Positions 1-9,784 of a stretch of 64,000 nucleotides of DNA are shown here, piece by piece. The position numbers were made by a program, and so were the translations under genes. Positions within the stretch are counted from its first letter, which is position 1; each line of letters starts with the position of its first letter. Under the pieces are notes generated by a model that did no database searches, was not told where the DNA came from, and saw only the letters and a program-made list of their open reading frames with translations. Source of the stretch: Pseudoalteromonas holothuriae (GTDB taxonomy: Bacteria > Pseudomonadota > Gammaproteobacteria > Enterobacterales > Alteromonadaceae); the NCBI RefSeq assembly GCF_945859825.1, contig NZ_CAMAPC010000008.1:62001-126000 (forward strand), written 5' to 3'.

Positions 1-1
1 A

Positions 2-190
2 GCGGCAGCTAATGAGATTGGTGCCAACACGGTCGCGTTAACAGGTCGTGATGGGGGAGATGTAAAAAACATCGCAAAATTACCAATTATCATTAAAAAT
101 GATGAAACAGCACGTATTCAAGAAGCGCACATGTTTATTGGGCATTGGTTATGTGAAGCCGTTGATATGTTGGTTGCGGAGCAGCTGTAA
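2..190 (+). CDS. gmhA: Phosphoheptose isomerase, C-terminal end (partial)
   Basis: Only the last 62 codons are in the window; the gene starts upstream. The reading frame ends at the TAA at 188-190. The fragment matches the end of the SIS-domain sugar isomerases: ALTGRDGG, then ARIQEAHM, then a terminal helix. GmhA converts sedoheptulose 7-phosphate to D-glycero-D-manno-heptose 7-phosphate in the cytoplasm, the first step of ADP-heptose synthesis for the LPS inner core. The related replication protein DiaA has a similar tail, so the fragment alone cannot separate them. The one-base overlap with hldE favours gmhA. Confidence 0.75.
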   Translation, partial: AAANEIGANTVALTGRDGGDVKNIAKLPIIIKNDETARIQEAHMFIGHWLCEAVDMLVAEQL

Positions 191-1647
191 TGGACTTTTT
201 TCGCTTACAGAACTTAAATCAGGCTCGCATTTTGGTTGTGGGTGATGTGATGCTTGACCGATACTGGTTAGGTGATACTGCGCGAATTTCTCCAGAAGCG
301 CCAGTGCCTGTTGTTAAGGTAAATAGTTTAGAAGACAAAGCGGGTGGTGCAGCAAACGTAGCTAAAAATATTGCTCATTTAGATGGTCATGTTGGTTTGC
401 TAGGACTAATCGGTGAAGATGACAATGGGCAGTCTTTGACGCGTATTCTAGAGAATGAAAAAATTGCGTCTCAGTTGGTTAGTATCGAAGAATTACCAAC
501 CATTGCTAAAATGCGTGTAATTAGTCGTCATCAACAGGTTGTACGCTTAGACTTAGAAGAACCATTTACCGAACAACATAGCCGTTTGCTTCTAAAGCGA
601 CTTGAGCAAGTTATTGATAGCTATGATTTTGTGCTCTTTTCAGATTACAACAAAGGTGCACTTAGCTCGATTAAAGATATGATTGCCCTAGCAAAAAGTG
701 CAGGGAAAACGGTATTAATTGACCCCAAATCTAGTGATTTATCTTTGTATCGGGGGGCTGATTTTATTACTCCAAACTTAAATGAGTTTAAGCTTGCAGG
801 TGGCCTGCTAGATAGTGAAGACACATTGACGCAAAGCGCGCGAAAGTTGATTGCAGACAATGGCATTGGCGCTATGTTGTTAACACGTTCGGAACAAGGT
901 ATGTCACTCATTTCTCAGACTGAAAAGTATGACTTTCCAGCTCAAGTGCTAGAGGTGAGTGATGTTACTGGTGCCGGTGATACGGTGATAGCGACGCTTA
1001 CCACGATGCTTGGTGCAGGTATGCAACCTAAAGACGCTGTTGAGGTAGCGAATATCGCAGCAGGTATCGCAGTGAGTAAGCTCGGTGCCGCAACGGTTTC
1101 TCCTGAAGAGCTCAGTCGTAAAATGGGTCAGTACTTACGAGAAACAGGTGAGCACTATCAAACACCATTTGACGATGTGTTTAAGCATGTTGCTTTTGCC
1201 AAGAAAAATGGTGAAAGAATCGTCTTTACCAATGGTTGTTTTGACATTTTACATGCAGGGCACGTACGTTATTTGGCACAAGCAAAAAGTATGGGCGACC
1301 GTTTAGTTGTTGGGCTAAATAATGATGAGTCAATCACGAGGCTTAAAGGGCCTGAGCGGCCGATTAATTCATTACATGAACGCGCCATGGTATTGAGTGC
1401 TTTGGCTTCGGTTGATTGGGTTATTCCCTTTGGTAGTGAAGCTGAAAATGACACGCCAGCTAAGTTAATTGAGCAAATAAGCCCTGATACCTTAGTAAAA
1501 GGGGGGGATTATAAAGTTGAAGATATCGCGGGAGCTGACTTTGTGCTGAGTCAAGGTGGTCAGGTTGAAGTGTTGGCATTTTTAGACGGTTGCTCTACGT
1601 CGGGCATCATAGCAAAAGCCAAACTGGGTAAAAAACTTAAACTTTAA
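190..1647 (+). CDS. hldE: Bifunctional heptose 7-phosphate kinase / heptose 1-phosphate adenylyltransferase
   Basis: This cytoplasmic enzyme catalyses two steps of ADP-heptose synthesis: phosphorylation of heptose 7-phosphate at C1 and, after GmhB removes the 7-phosphate, transfer of AMP. The N-terminal PfkB/ribokinase domain covers about residues 1-318, with GGAANVAKN at 52-60 and DVTGAGDT at 258-265, where D264 is the expected catalytic base. The C-terminal cytidylyltransferase-like domain starts near 344 and has [12 protein letters not shown], with HxGH at 355-358. The 485-residue length is normal for the fused enzyme. The ATG overlaps the upstream stop as TAATG, so translation is probably coupled. 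The 3' end overlaps kdkA on the other strand by 11 bases. Confidence 0.97.
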   Translation: MDFFRLQNLNQARILVVGDVMLDRYWLGDTARISPEAPVPVVKVNSLEDKAGGAANVAKNIAHLDGHVGLLGLIGEDDNGQSLTRILENEKIASQLVSIEELPTIAKMRVISRHQQVVRLDLEEPFTEQHSRLLLKRLEQVIDSYDFVLFSDYNKGALSSIKDMIALAKSAGKTVLIDPKSSDLSLYRGADFITPNLNEFKLAGGLLDSEDTLTQSARKLIADNGIGAMLLTRSEQGMSLISQTEKYDFPAQVLEVSDVTGAGDTVIATLTTMLGAGMQPKDAVEVANIAAGIAVSKLGAATVSPEELSRKMGQYLRETGEHYQTPFDDVFKHVAFAKKNGERIVFTNGCFDILHAGHVRYLAQAKSMGDRLVVGLNNDESITRLKGPERPINSLHERAMVLSALASVDWVIPFGSEAENDTPAKLIEQISPDTLVKGGDYKVEDIAGADFVLSQGGQVEVLAFLDGCSTSGIIAKAKLGKKLKL

Positions 1648-2365
1648 CTGTTTTCAATGAGTTTAAGTAAGATTGGTGTAGTAATTGCCAATCGTCTTTG
1701 GTGAAATTAAAGGCCGGCCATTTGCCGGCTTCTTTATTAAATGAGCGTTGTAAGCGGCTAATGTTTTCTTTTTGCCAGCTAGATTTCGGTGAGCGTAGTT
1801 GGCCTCGGTCAAAGTCAATCAGATATACCTGACCGTCGTCACTAAATAATATATTATTAATATTTAAATCTGCATGAAAAACACCAGCGTTGTGAAAGTT
1901 GGCAAGCGTTTGAGCCACTAATATTAGCTCTTCTTTGCTTGTACTACGCGCTTGTAATACTTCACATAGACTTTTAGCGCCACTAATTGCATGTGTAATT
2001 AAGTCACCGCGATAAATTATACCGCTGCGCGTTACTTTTGCTGCAATAGGCTTTGAAATAGATAAGCCTAGAGCGTCAAGTTGACATAAAAGGGTAAATT
2101 CTTGATATACACGGGTGTTTTTAAAACCGCTAAAAAAGTATTGATCAGACAAAAATTTACCGGCTATTCCACCACGCCAATAGTGCTTTAGTACATTCAC
2201 TTGTCCATCATTTTTAAAAAACCAAGCGGTCGCACGGCCTTGTTTAGTCGCAACTATCGCATTTTTTTGTTGCCAATATTTGGCATCAAACCAATTTAAT
2301 GTAATTGGATAGCTAACCGACTCAGGTGTAAGTAAATAATGATTATCAATGATGGTTGTTTTCAT
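1637..2365 (-). CDS. kdkA: 3-deoxy-D-manno-octulosonic acid (Kdo) kinase
   Basis: A small kinase of the KdkA/InaA/WaaP type that phosphorylates the Kdo residue of lipid A-Kdo at the inner face of the inner membrane. In the 242-residue product starting at ATG 2365, the catalytic loop HADLNINN is near residues 164-171 and the metal-binding IDFDRG near 183-188. RGGIAG in the N-lobe acts as a glycine-rich loop. An upstream in-frame TTG at 2398 would add 11 residues, but the ATG product starts like the family. No clear ribosome binding site precedes either start. The gene sits antisense between LPS heptose genes, which supports an LPS-core role. Confidence 0.88.
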   Translation of the reverse strand: MKTTIIDNHYLLTPESVSYPITLNWFDAKYWQQKNAIVATKQGRATAWFFKNDGQVNVLKHYWRGGIAGKFLSDQYFFSGFKNTRVYQEFTLLCQLDALGLSISKPIAAKVTRSGIIYRGDLITHAISGAKSLCEVLQARSTSKEELILVAQTLANFHNAGVFHADLNINNILFSDDGQVYLIDFDRGQLRSPKSSWQKENISRLQRSFNKEAGKWPAFNFTKDDWQLLHQSYLNSLKTVKV

Positions 2366-2488
2366 GCAAAAAAATGTGCTTATGAACAATTGCGTCAAGT
2401 GTAACGTTTTTTTTGTCGGCCATAAACTTGCAAAGCAAATTGATTAATTTAAGATCTGGGCCAAAGATTTTTGATAAGCAGGAAATTT

Positions 2489-3535
2489 GTGTCTCAAGCT
2501 CCTCGTTCTATTTGTATTTTAAGGTTATCGGCCATTGGCGACGTCTGTCATGCAGTTGCGGTTGTACAAGCAATTCAATCGCAATATCCAGAGGCGTCAA
2601 TCACGTGGGTAATTGGCAAGGTTGAAGCGATGTTGCTGGCCGAATTGCCCGGTGTTGAGTTTGTTATTTTTGACAAAAAACAGGGTAAAGCAGCTTATCA
2701 AAGCCTTAAACAAACTTTTAAAAGCCGAAAGTTTGATGTGCTGCTGCACATGCAAGTGGCATTTCGTGCCAACTGGGCTGCACGTTGTATTCCTGCCAAG
2801 ATAAAAATAGGCTTCGATAAAGGGCGTAGTAAAGAACTCCATTCGTTATTTGTTAAGCAACGTATTAAGGCGCAAACCGAACCACATGTACTAGAGGGTT
2901 TTCAAAATTTTGCACGTGCCATTGGTGTTCAATGTGATACACCGAGCTGGCAAATGCCCATAACGGTGCAACATGAGCAGCAGGCACAAATGCTATTAGC
3001 TGATTGTAATGATAGAGTGTTTGTTATTTCACCCGCGGCCAGTAAAGCCGAGCGAAATTGGTTAGCTCAGCGTTATGCCCAACTTGCAGAACACGCAGCT
3101 GCGCGTGGTTTCTCTGTTGTTATAACGGGTGGCCCTACTGCCATGGAAGAAGACTTGGCAAAGCAAATTATAGCGCATGCACAATGCAATATTATCAATC
3201 TGGTCGGTAAAACACAGTTAAAAGTGTTGTTGGGTGTGCTCAAACAAGCTTCCTTAGTGCTAGCACCTGATACAGGTCCGGCGCACATGGCAGTAACCGT
3301 GAATACACCGGTGATAGGTCTTTATGCTCATTCTAACCCTAAACGTACTGGCCCCTACTTGTATCAAGATTATGTTGTGGAGGTTTACCATAAAAATTTA
3401 CTAGAACAAAGAGGTAAAACAGCACAGCAATTGCCTTGGGGTATGCGTGTAAAAGGGAGCAACTTAATGCAGCAAATTACAGTAAAGCAAGTAGTGGAAA
3501 TGTTTGACCGTGTAGTGGAAGCTGAAAAGTTATGA
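2489..3535 (+). CDS. Glycosyltransferase family 9, LPS heptosyltransferase
   Basis: A GT9 enzyme that transfers heptose from ADP-heptose to the LPS inner core on the cytoplasmic side of the inner membrane. The N-terminal half begins with ILRLSAIGDVCHAV, the usual GT9 start, and the C-terminal half carries APDTGPAHMA, the nucleotide-sugar binding signature. I chose GTG 2489 because AGGA lies at 2480-2483, five bases upstream; a TTG at 2471 is also in frame and would add six residues. It resembles heptosyltransferase I (WaaC) most in style, but the exact acceptor cannot be decided from sequence. It overlaps gmhB by four bases (ATGA). Confidence 0.87.
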   Translation: MSQAPRSICILRLSAIGDVCHAVAVVQAIQSQYPEASITWVIGKVEAMLLAELPGVEFVIFDKKQGKAAYQSLKQTFKSRKFDVLLHMQVAFRANWAARCIPAKIKIGFDKGRSKELHSLFVKQRIKAQTEPHVLEGFQNFARAIGVQCDTPSWQMPITVQHEQQAQMLLADCNDRVFVISPAASKAERNWLAQRYAQLAEHAAARGFSVVITGGPTAMEEDLAKQIIAHAQCNIINLVGKTQLKVLLGVLKQASLVLAPDTGPAHMAVTVNTPVIGLYAHSNPKRTGPYLYQDYVVEVYHKNLLEQRGKTAQQLPWGMRVKGSNLMQQITVKQVVEMFDRVVEAEKL

Positions 3536-4086
3536 TTAAGAAACAAAACAAAGCAATATTCTTAGACCGAGATGGCGTAATAAACGTTGACCATGCTTAC
3601 GTACACAAAATCGAAGACTTTCATTTTATTGATGGCGTTTTTGAAGCATGTCAGCAATTTGTGGCTATGGGTTACATCATCGTAGTTGTTACCAATCAAT
3701 CTGGTATTGGCCGTGGTTATTATAATGAACAGCAGTTTGCCACACTAAGTGATTGGATGTGTAATGAGTTTGCAAAGCACCAAATTTCAATAAGTAAAGT
3801 GTATTATTGCCCACACCACCCTGACAAAGCAATTGCGCCTTTTAAGCTTGACTGTAATTGCCGTAAACCAAACCCAGGCATGTTATATGAGGCCATCGAA
3901 GAGTTTAATATTAATGTTAGTAGTAGTGTTATGGTGGGCGATAAATTATCAGATATTAAGGCGGCAAGAGCCGCGGGTATAAAAACAGCAATTTTGGTGG
4001 GATCAGGCCACTCACTTAGTGATGAGGCTAAAGACCACGCTGACAATGTTTGTGCATCACTACAGCAGGTGCCTGCATTGCTGTAA
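3532..4086 (+). CDS. gmhB: D-glycero-beta-D-manno-heptose 1,7-bisphosphate 7-phosphatase
   Basis: A HAD-superfamily phosphatase that removes the 7-phosphate from heptose 1,7-bisphosphate, between the two reactions of HldE. The nucleophile motif FLDRDGVINVD is at residues 10-20. The family's zinc site is visible as CPHHPD followed by CNCRKPNPG. VGDKLSDI near the C-terminus is the acidic HAD motif. At 184 residues it has the usual length. The ATG overlaps the stop of the heptosyltransferase gene (ATGA at 3532-3535), so the two are very likely cotranscribed and translationally coupled. With gmhA and hldE this completes the ADP-heptose route in one place. Confidence 0.95.
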   Translation: MIKKQNKAIFLDRDGVINVDHAYVHKIEDFHFIDGVFEACQQFVAMGYIIVVVTNQSGIGRGYYNEQQFATLSDWMCNEFAKHQISISKVYYCPHHPDKAIAPFKLDCNCRKPNPGMLYEAIEEFNINVSSSVMVGDKLSDIKAARAAGIKTAILVGSGHSLSDEAKDHADNVCASLQQVPALL

Positions 4087-4269
4087 CTTATCTCAAAAGT
4101 GTTTACTTGACGTGTTATCACACGATAATCACAACCCGTGCAATTGGGGCTTTAACCTTTTACAATAGCAGCCCAGTTTTTTGATTTACCCTGTATGCGT
4201 TTTGACACTCTCACTTAATGATAATAGTGGCGCGTACATTGGGACCCGTGCAAATAATGGAGACTCCAA

Positions 4270-5466
4270 ATGAGAGCATCGGCCTTTTACAGCCAGCTAC
4301 AACAACAGCTTGAAGATGTTAAAGCTGAAGGTTTATACAAAAGTGAACGTGTGATCACTTCTTCTCAACAAGCGCAAATAGCGGTTGAAAGTGGTGAATC
4401 AGTAATTAACTTTTGTGCGAACAACTACTTGGGGCTTGCCAATAACCCAAGCCTAATCGCTGCAGCAAAGCAAGGATTAGACGCACATGGCTTTGGCGTA
4501 GCGTCTGTACGCTTTATTTGTGGCACACAAGATATTCACAAAACACTTGAAGCTAAAATTAGTGAATTTTTACAAATGGAAGATACCATTTTGTATTCTT
4601 CGTGCTTTGACGCGAACGCAGGCTTATTTGAAACTATTTTAGGCCCTGACGATGCAATTATATCAGATGCACTAAATCATGCTTCAATCATTGATGGTGT
4701 TCGTTTGTGTAAAGCTAAACGTTTCCGCTATGCTAATAATGATATGACTGATTTAGAGCAGCAGTTAATTGCGGCTACAGAAGCTGGTGCAAAAACTAAA
4801 TTAATTGCCACAGATGGTGTGTTCTCGATGGATGGCGTGCTGTGTAATTTAGAAGCAGTGTGTGATTTGGCCGATAAGTATGATGCATTAGTTATGGTAG
4901 ATGATTCTCATGCTGTTGGCTTTGTTGGTGAAAATGGCCGTGGTACGCCTGAGTATTGTGGTGTAATGGATCGAGTTGACATTATCACTGGTACTTTGGG
5001 TAAAGCACTTGGCGGTGCTTCGGGAGGTTACACATCTGCTAAGAAAGAAACGGTTGAGTGGTTACGTCAGCGTTCACGTCCATATTTATTTTCAAACTCA
5101 CTGGCTCCTTCTATTGTTACTGCTTCTATCGCTGTATTAGATATGCTCAAAGACGGTAAAGCGTTAAGAGATACTTTGTGGACCAATGCAGCCTATTTCC
5201 GTGAAAAAATGGAGGCGGTAGGTTTTACTTGTGCAGGTAAGGATCACGCAATCATTCCAGTGATGTTAGGTGATGCAAAAGTTGCGGCCCAAATGGCTGA
5301 CAAGCTATTGGCTGAGGGCATTTATGTAACAGGTTTTTCCTTTCCTGTTGTGCCAAAAGGGCAGGCTAGGATCCGTACTCAGATTTCAGCAGCGCACACA
5401 CGTGAGCAGTTGGACAAAGCTATTGATGCCTTTACACGTATTGGTAAAGAGCTGGGTATTATTTAA
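4270..5466 (+). CDS. kbl: Glycine C-acetyltransferase (2-amino-3-ketobutyrate CoA ligase)
   Basis: A PLP enzyme of the alpha-oxoamine synthase family that cleaves 2-amino-3-ketobutyrate with CoA to glycine and acetyl-CoA, the second step of threonine breakdown. The PLP-binding lysine lies in [13 protein letters not shown] (K245), and [10 protein letters not shown] holds the cofactor-ring residues. The 398-residue length equals the E. coli enzyme. The 183 bases between gmhB and this gene hold its promoter region; I recognise no specific operator there. The neighbour tdh supplies the substrate, and passing the unstable intermediate between the two enzymes is known for this pair. Confidence 0.97.
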   Translation: MRASAFYSQLQQQLEDVKAEGLYKSERVITSSQQAQIAVESGESVINFCANNYLGLANNPSLIAAAKQGLDAHGFGVASVRFICGTQDIHKTLEAKISEFLQMEDTILYSSCFDANAGLFETILGPDDAIISDALNHASIIDGVRLCKAKRFRYANNDMTDLEQQLIAATEAGAKTKLIATDGVFSMDGVLCNLEAVCDLADKYDALVMVDDSHAVGFVGENGRGTPEYCGVMDRVDIITGTLGKALGGASGGYTSAKKETVEWLRQRSRPYLFSNSLAPSIVTASIAVLDMLKDGKALRDTLWTNAAYFREKMEAVGFTCAGKDHAIIPVMLGDAKVAAQMADKLLAEGIYVTGFSFPVVPKGQARIRTQISAAHTREQLDKAIDAFTRIGKELGII

Positions 5467-5475
5467 TTTTAAAGT

Positions 5476-5495
5476 GAAGCTTCGGCTTCCTTGTT
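5476..5495 (+). terminator. Small UUCG-loop hairpin between kbl and tdh
   Basis: GAAGC, the tetraloop TTCG, then GCTTC (5476-5489), followed by a short T-rich stretch. The stem has only five base pairs and the T run is broken, so it is probably a weak attenuator or processing site rather than a full stop. Tdh must be made from the same message or from a promoter in these 41 bases. Confidence 0.4.
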
Positions 5496-5507
5496 TGAGT
5501 AACAATT

Positions 5508-6533
5508 ATGAAAGCTTTATCTAAGTTAAAAGCCGAACCAGGTATTTGGATGACAGATGCGCCCAAACCGGAAGTAGGGCATAACGATCTGTTAATTAAA
5601 ATTCGTAAAACGGCTATTTGTGGAACAGACGTACACATTTATAAATGGGATGAGTGGGCACAGAGTACGATTCCTACCCCAATGGTTGTGGGTCATGAGT
5701 ACGTAGGTGAAGTGGTTGATATGGGACAGGAGGTTCGTGGCTTTGACGTTGGTGACCGAGTGTCAGGTGAAGGTCATATAACATGTGGGCATTGCCGGAA
5801 CTGTCGCGCTGGGCGTGTTCATTTGTGCCGTAACACAACCGGTGTAGGTGTTAATCGCGAAGGTGCTTTTGCTGAGTACTTAGTAATACCTGCATTCAAT
5901 GCATTTAAAATTCCAGATAACATATCTGATGACTTAGCTTCAATATTTGACCCGTTCGGTAATGCAGTGCATACCGCCTTGTCATTTGATTTAGTGGGTG
6001 AAGATGTACTTATAACAGGTGCTGGTCCTATTGGCATAATGGCTGCCGCGGTTGCTAAACATGTTGGTGCTCGTCACGTAGTGATCACCGATGTCAATGA
6101 ATATCGCTTAGATTTAGCGCGTAAAATGGGCGCAACTCGTGCGGTAAACGTGGCCAATGAAAAGCTTGAAGATACCATGACTGAGCTTGGCATGACAGAA
6201 GGGTTTGATATTGGTTTAGAGATGTCAGGTGTGCCTGTTGCGTTCAATAGCATGCTAAATAATATGAATCATGGTGGAAAAATAGCGATGCTTGGGATTC
6301 CGCCTTCTGATATGGCTGTTGACTGGAATCAAGTGATTTTTAAAGGGTTAGTAATTAAAGGTATTTATGGCCGAGAAATGTTTGAAACGTGGTACAAAAT
6401 GGCCAGTTTAATTCAATCGGGGCTAAACCTAGAGCCTATCATTACACACCAGTTCCAAATAGATGAATTCCAAACAGGCTTTGACACGATGATCTCTGGT
6501 CAATCTGGTAAAGTGATCTTAAACTGGGGTTAA
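5508..6533 (+). CDS. tdh: L-threonine 3-dehydrogenase
   Basis: A zinc-dependent medium-chain dehydrogenase that oxidises threonine with NAD+ to 2-amino-3-ketobutyrate, the substrate of Kbl. Catalytic zinc ligands are C38 (in AICGTD) and the HE pair at 63-64 (GHEYVG). The structural zinc cysteines are C93, C96, C99 and C107. The Rossmann motif [10 protein letters not shown] is near 172. The 341-residue length matches E. coli Tdh. It lies 41 bases downstream of kbl on the same strand and is followed by a good terminator. Confidence 0.97.
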   Translation: MKALSKLKAEPGIWMTDAPKPEVGHNDLLIKIRKTAICGTDVHIYKWDEWAQSTIPTPMVVGHEYVGEVVDMGQEVRGFDVGDRVSGEGHITCGHCRNCRAGRVHLCRNTTGVGVNREGAFAEYLVIPAFNAFKIPDNISDDLASIFDPFGNAVHTALSFDLVGEDVLITGAGPIGIMAAAVAKHVGARHVVITDVNEYRLDLARKMGATRAVNVANEKLEDTMTELGMTEGFDIGLEMSGVPVAFNSMLNNMNHGGKIAMLGIPPSDMAVDWNQVIFKGLVIKGIYGREMFETWYKMASLIQSGLNLEPIITHQFQIDEFQTGFDTMISGQSGKVILNWG

Positions 6534-6553
6534 CATCCAACTTTTAACACATG

Positions 6554-6584
6554 AAAGGCGGCATCAGGTCGCCTTTTATATTTT
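6554..6584 (+). terminator. Rho-independent terminator after tdh
   Basis: AAAGGCG at 6554-6560 pairs with CGCCTTT at 6570-6576 around a nine-base loop and is followed by TATATTTT. It closes the kbl-tdh operon and lies just before glpE. Confidence 0.8.
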
Positions 6585-6596
6585 GAGTAGTAATTT

Positions 6597-6914
6597 ATGA
6601 CAATGAAACATATATCAGTAACCCAAACCAAAGCGTTACTTGAGCAAAAAGATGTAATAGTTGCTGATATTCGCGATGAAAATAGCTTTGCACAAGGCCA
6701 TATTCCTGGCTCAGAGCATTTATCTAACGCTAATATTGGCCACTTTATGCAAGAAAAAGAGTTTGATCAACCGATCATTGTTGTTTGTTATCATGGTATA
6801 AGTTCACAAGGTGCTGCAAGTTATTTAATAGAGCAGGGCTTTGAAGATGTGTATAGCATGGATGGTGGTTTTACTCAGTGGGCTTCACAGCTGCCGGATT
6901 GTATTAATAAATGA
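6597..6914 (+). CDS. glpE: Thiosulfate sulfurtransferase GlpE (rhodanese)
   Basis: A single-domain cytoplasmic rhodanese that moves sulfur from thiosulfate to cyanide or thioredoxin. The active-site loop is CYHGISS with catalytic C64, very close to the E. coli GlpE loop CYHGNSS. RDENSFAQGHIPGSEHL is the typical rhodanese N-terminal signature. The start could be ATG 6597 or ATG 6603. The stop overlaps the start of glpG by four bases, so they form a coupled pair as in enterobacteria, but no glpR or glpD follows here. Confidence 0.93.
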   Translation: MTMKHISVTQTKALLEQKDVIVADIRDENSFAQGHIPGSEHLSNANIGHFMQEKEFDQPIIVVCYHGISSQGAASYLIEQGFEDVYSMDGGFTQWASQLPDCINK

Positions 6915-7738
6915 TTTTGCTGGGCACATTTAATAATCCACGCGCTGTTCAGGGCGCAGCCGATTACTTTAAAATGCAAGGCGTGCTTGTGAGCCTTCGC
7001 TCAAATGATGGTATGACTGTTGAGGCTTGGGTTGCGGATGAGCACCGTGAGCAAGGCGCTATATTGTGGCAAGATTTTTTGAATGACCCCTATCAAGAAA
7101 AATACTCTAGTGCATCTTGGCTTAGTGGCGAAGCGAACTCCCCACTAAAGTACGGTGGTAGTGAACTGAACTTAATGCAACGCTTTCATGCGTTACATTG
7201 GTTTTTAAAAGTAATTTTTGGGCTTGGTTTAATTGTATTTGGTAGTTTCTATATTTTTGATGCGAATACAACCTTTAATTATCTACAATTTAAGCCTGAC
7301 ACTCCAATAAGTTGGGTAACACCAGTATTGCTGCACTTTGGTGTATTACACTTAGTTTTTAATTTAAGTTGGTGGCTTCATCTTGGCCAGAAAATAGTAG
7401 AGCGAACGAGCCCTCGCTACTTGTTTTTACTATTTTTTATTAGCTCGATAGTAAGTAATTGGGCTCAGTATTTAATGGTTGACAGCCGCTTTGGGGGGCT
7501 CAGTGGTGTTGTTTATGCTTTGTTGGGCTTTGCTTGGGTATACAGTGTAAGGCATCAATCTGAGCCTGAGTTAGTCAGCAAACCGGTGGTTGGCTTTATG
7601 CTACTTTGGATGGTGTTTGGCTTCACCGAGTTATTTTTTATTAGCATGGCTAACTGGGCTCATTTGTTTGGGTTACTCAGTGGTATTCTGGTTGCTTTTT
7701 TACAGCCGACAAAGCGTACTAGTGATAGAGATACTTAG
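6911..7738 (+). CDS. glpG: Rhomboid intramembrane serine protease GlpG
   Basis: An inner-membrane protease that cuts transmembrane helices. An N-terminal cytoplasmic domain of about 80 residues precedes six hydrophobic segments. The catalytic dyad is S198 in GGLSGVVYALLG and H251 in NWAHLFGLLSG, with H146 and N151 in the second membrane helix as expected for the oxyanion site. These positions match the E. coli enzyme. It is translationally coupled to glpE (ATGA). The 3' end overlaps the convergent FliL-like gene by 20 bases. Confidence 0.95.
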   Translation: MILLGTFNNPRAVQGAADYFKMQGVLVSLRSNDGMTVEAWVADEHREQGAILWQDFLNDPYQEKYSSASWLSGEANSPLKYGGSELNLMQRFHALHWFLKVIFGLGLIVFGSFYIFDANTTFNYLQFKPDTPISWVTPVLLHFGVLHLVFNLSWWLHLGQKIVERTSPRYLFLLFFISSIVSNWAQYLMVDSRFGGLSGVVYALLGFAWVYSVRHQSEPELVSKPVVGFMLLWMVFGFTELFFISMANWAHLFGLLSGILVAFLQPTKRTSDRDT

Positions 7739-8114
7739 TAAACAATACGTCTCTAATTATCTCACTGCCAGTCTCTTCTTTTAGTAGGCTCTTTAATTTA
7801 TCTGCACAGCGCTGTCTTATCTCTTCTCGGCCAGTAAGAGACTTTATGGTTTCTTCAGGCTCTTTACTTAAAATTTGAACGATGGCGTCTCTAAGTAATG
7901 GTGTATGGTGTTCAACAACACTGATATTACCTACATCATCTAACATCAAGTCAACGGTTACTCGCACGTAACCAAGCTTCTTATTTGATTGGCCAATATA
8001 GTTTGTGATTATGTCTGGTTCAAAACCAAAATAGCCTACGTTAGAGTTCGCACGAACGCCAAAACAAGTGATGACGAGTGTAAAAACTACGAGTAAGTAA
8101 TAAGGTTTGTTCAT
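7719..8114 (-). CDS. FliL-like protein, not in a flagellar cluster
   Basis: The C-terminal 90 residues match the periplasmic domain of FliL: YVRVTVDLML, VEHHTPLLRDAIV, SLTGREEIR and LFTKYLY near the end. FliL is a stator-associated basal-body protein. The N-terminus is one hydrophobic stretch (YYLLVVFTLVITCFG) that could be a cleaved signal peptide or a membrane anchor. ATG 8114 is preferred because it gives a normal signal sequence; ATG 8132 would add six residues. No flagellar gene lies nearby, so a role in motility is inference. The gene overlaps glpG tail to tail by 20 bases. Confidence 0.8.
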   Translation of the reverse strand: MNKPYYLLVVFTLVITCFGVRANSNVGYFGFEPDIITNYIGQSNKKLGYVRVTVDLMLDDVGNISVVEHHTPLLRDAIVQILSKEPEETIKSLTGREEIRQRCADKLKSLLKEETGSEIIRDVLFTKYLYH

Positions 8115-8285
8115 AACAATTTGAAATCCCATTAGTTCAACTGCGAATTGGCACTGTTAAGTGTATACTTAAATGCAAGTATTTTACATATTTGTAGTGG
8201 ATATCTTATTAAAATATCAGCAAACTTTTGTGTAAGGCTTGGTGGTGCTATGATGTGATGAGTTTTTAGAAGAACAGATAGAGTT

Positions 8286-8837
8286 GTGTTGAGAACGCCT
8301 TTTTCCATTGACTTTGCATGGCAATTAGCCTCAGAGTCCGCTCATTTACCAAATGATGATGTAAATATTATATTAGACAGTGGGTCATTAACCGCGCTGC
8401 TAAAACAGCACTTTGAACAATTTAGAGTTGATGTGTTACGGGAGCAGTGGTTAGCTTGCGAAGTACAACATAAGAAAGTTTTAGGTCAACAATGCAAGCA
8501 GTTACAATGTCGAGAAGTGTTACTTGTATGTGATGATGTGGCTAGAGTGTATGCTCAAAGCTGGATTAGTACACAAGCTTCAGATTTGGGAGTTCGAAAG
8601 CTGGGTAATAAGCCGCTTGGAGAGGTTTTATTTCAAGATGCAGCTTGGCAACGCTCACCAATTGAAATCGCGCAGATTAACTATCAACAAGGATATGAAT
8701 CCTTACTTAAAGATTTGCATTTACCGTACAAGAATATGTTTGCACGGCGCAGGGTGTTTTCATACCAAGATGCCAAAATCATGGTCTGCGAAGTTTTTTT
8801 ACCTAAGGTTCACTATGCAACTCAATTCGCTTCATAA
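8286..8837 (+). CDS. ubiC: Chorismate pyruvate-lyase
   Basis: Removes pyruvate from chorismate to give 4-hydroxybenzoate, the first committed step of ubiquinone synthesis, in the cytoplasm. Family marks include CREVLLVCDD, LGNKPLGEVLF and the C-terminal RRRVFSY followed by VCEVFLP, whose glutamate is the conserved active-site acid. The 183 residues are close to the family length. The start is GTG 8286, with TTG 8289 as alternative. The gene overlaps ubiA by 23 bases, so the two enzymes that make and prenylate 4-hydroxybenzoate are cotranscribed. Confidence 0.93.
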   Translation: MLRTPFSIDFAWQLASESAHLPNDDVNIILDSGSLTALLKQHFEQFRVDVLREQWLACEVQHKKVLGQQCKQLQCREVLLVCDDVARVYAQSWISTQASDLGVRKLGNKPLGEVLFQDAAWQRSPIEIAQINYQQGYESLLKDLHLPYKNMFARRRVFSYQDAKIMVCEVFLPKVHYATQFAS

Positions 8838-9687
8838 ATCGCATATTTCTGCTTATTTACGCTTAATGCGAACTGATAGGCCAATAGGTACCTTGTTGCT
8901 GTTGTGGCCTACTTATTGGGCATTATGGTTAGCAAACTCAGGTGTACCACCTTTAGGGCTGTTAGTTATTTTTAGTTGCGGTGTCTTTATTATGCGCAGT
9001 GCTGGGTGCGTAATTAATGATTTTGCCGATAGGAAAGTGGATGGTGCAGTCAAACGAACGTCGCAACGTCCGCTGGCAACAGGGGAAGTAAAGCCAGGTG
9101 AAGCATTAAGCTTATTCGGCTTGCTTATTATTTGTGCATTTGCATTGGTGTTAATGCTTAATTGGCAAACTATTTACTTGTCTGTTGGAGCCTTAATGCT
9201 TGCAGCATGCTATCCATTTATGAAACGTTATACACATTTACCGCAAGTGGTATTGGGAATGGCGTATAGTTTTTCTATTCCGATGGCGTTTATGGCAAGT
9301 ACAGAGGAAGTGCCTAATTATGCTTGGTTACTTTTTACTGCGAATGTGCTTTGGACTATAGCCTATGACACAATGTATGCAATGGTTGATAGAGATGATG
9401 ATTTAAAGATTGGTGTAAAATCTACCGCTATATTATTCGGGCGTTATGACAGGCATTGGATTGCAGTTTTTAATATTATGTTTTTAGCAATTTTATCTTA
9501 TATAGGCATTGTTCAGTCACTACAGTGGCCCTACTTTTTTGGGTTAAGTATTTCAAGTTTATTACTCATGTTGTTACAGCGAGCGATTCATAAGCGTGAG
9601 CGAGATAGCTGCTTTAAGGCTTTTTTAAATAATAATCGGGTTGGCTTTACTATTTTTATTGCTATAGCTGTGAGCTATCTGGTTTAG
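8815..9687 (+). CDS. ubiA: 4-hydroxybenzoate octaprenyltransferase
   Basis: An inner-membrane aromatic prenyltransferase that attaches the isoprenoid tail to 4-hydroxybenzoate. Both aspartate motifs are present: NDFADRKVD in CVINDFADRKVDGAVKRT, and YDTMYAMVDRDDD in the second half. About eight to nine hydrophobic helices surround them. ATG 8815 gives MQLNSLHKSH and a 290-residue protein, equal to E. coli UbiA; longer in-frame readings upstream are only ubiC in another frame. The start lies inside ubiC, 23 bases before its stop. Confidence 0.95.
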   Translation: MQLNSLHKSHISAYLRLMRTDRPIGTLLLLWPTYWALWLANSGVPPLGLLVIFSCGVFIMRSAGCVINDFADRKVDGAVKRTSQRPLATGEVKPGEALSLFGLLIICAFALVLMLNWQTIYLSVGALMLAACYPFMKRYTHLPQVVLGMAYSFSIPMAFMASTEEVPNYAWLLFTANVLWTIAYDTMYAMVDRDDDLKIGVKSTAILFGRYDRHWIAVFNIMFLAILSYIGIVQSLQWPYFFGLSISSLLLMLLQRAIHKRERDSCFKAFLNNNRVGFTIFIAIAVSYLV

Positions 9688-9733
9688 TTTTATTATATGG
9701 CTCACTCTTGTTATTTCTTAGTGCTCAAGAATG

Positions 9734-9766
9734 AAAAAAGAAGTGCATTTGCACCTCTTTTTTAAG
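9734..9766. terminator. Bidirectional terminator between ubiA and the LysR gene
   Basis: An A6 run and GAAGTGC pair with GCACCTC and a T6 run around a short loop (9734-9763), with one A-C mismatch in the stem. It works as an A-stem-T structure on both strands and separates the convergent ubiA and LysR-type genes. Confidence 0.75.
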
Positions 9767-9784
9767 TCATTTATCTTTGTAAGT

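Noticed and set aside
4087-4269. Threonine-responsive leader or riboswitch before kbl
   Set aside because: No stable hairpin series, leader peptide rich in threonine codons or recognised aptamer was visible.
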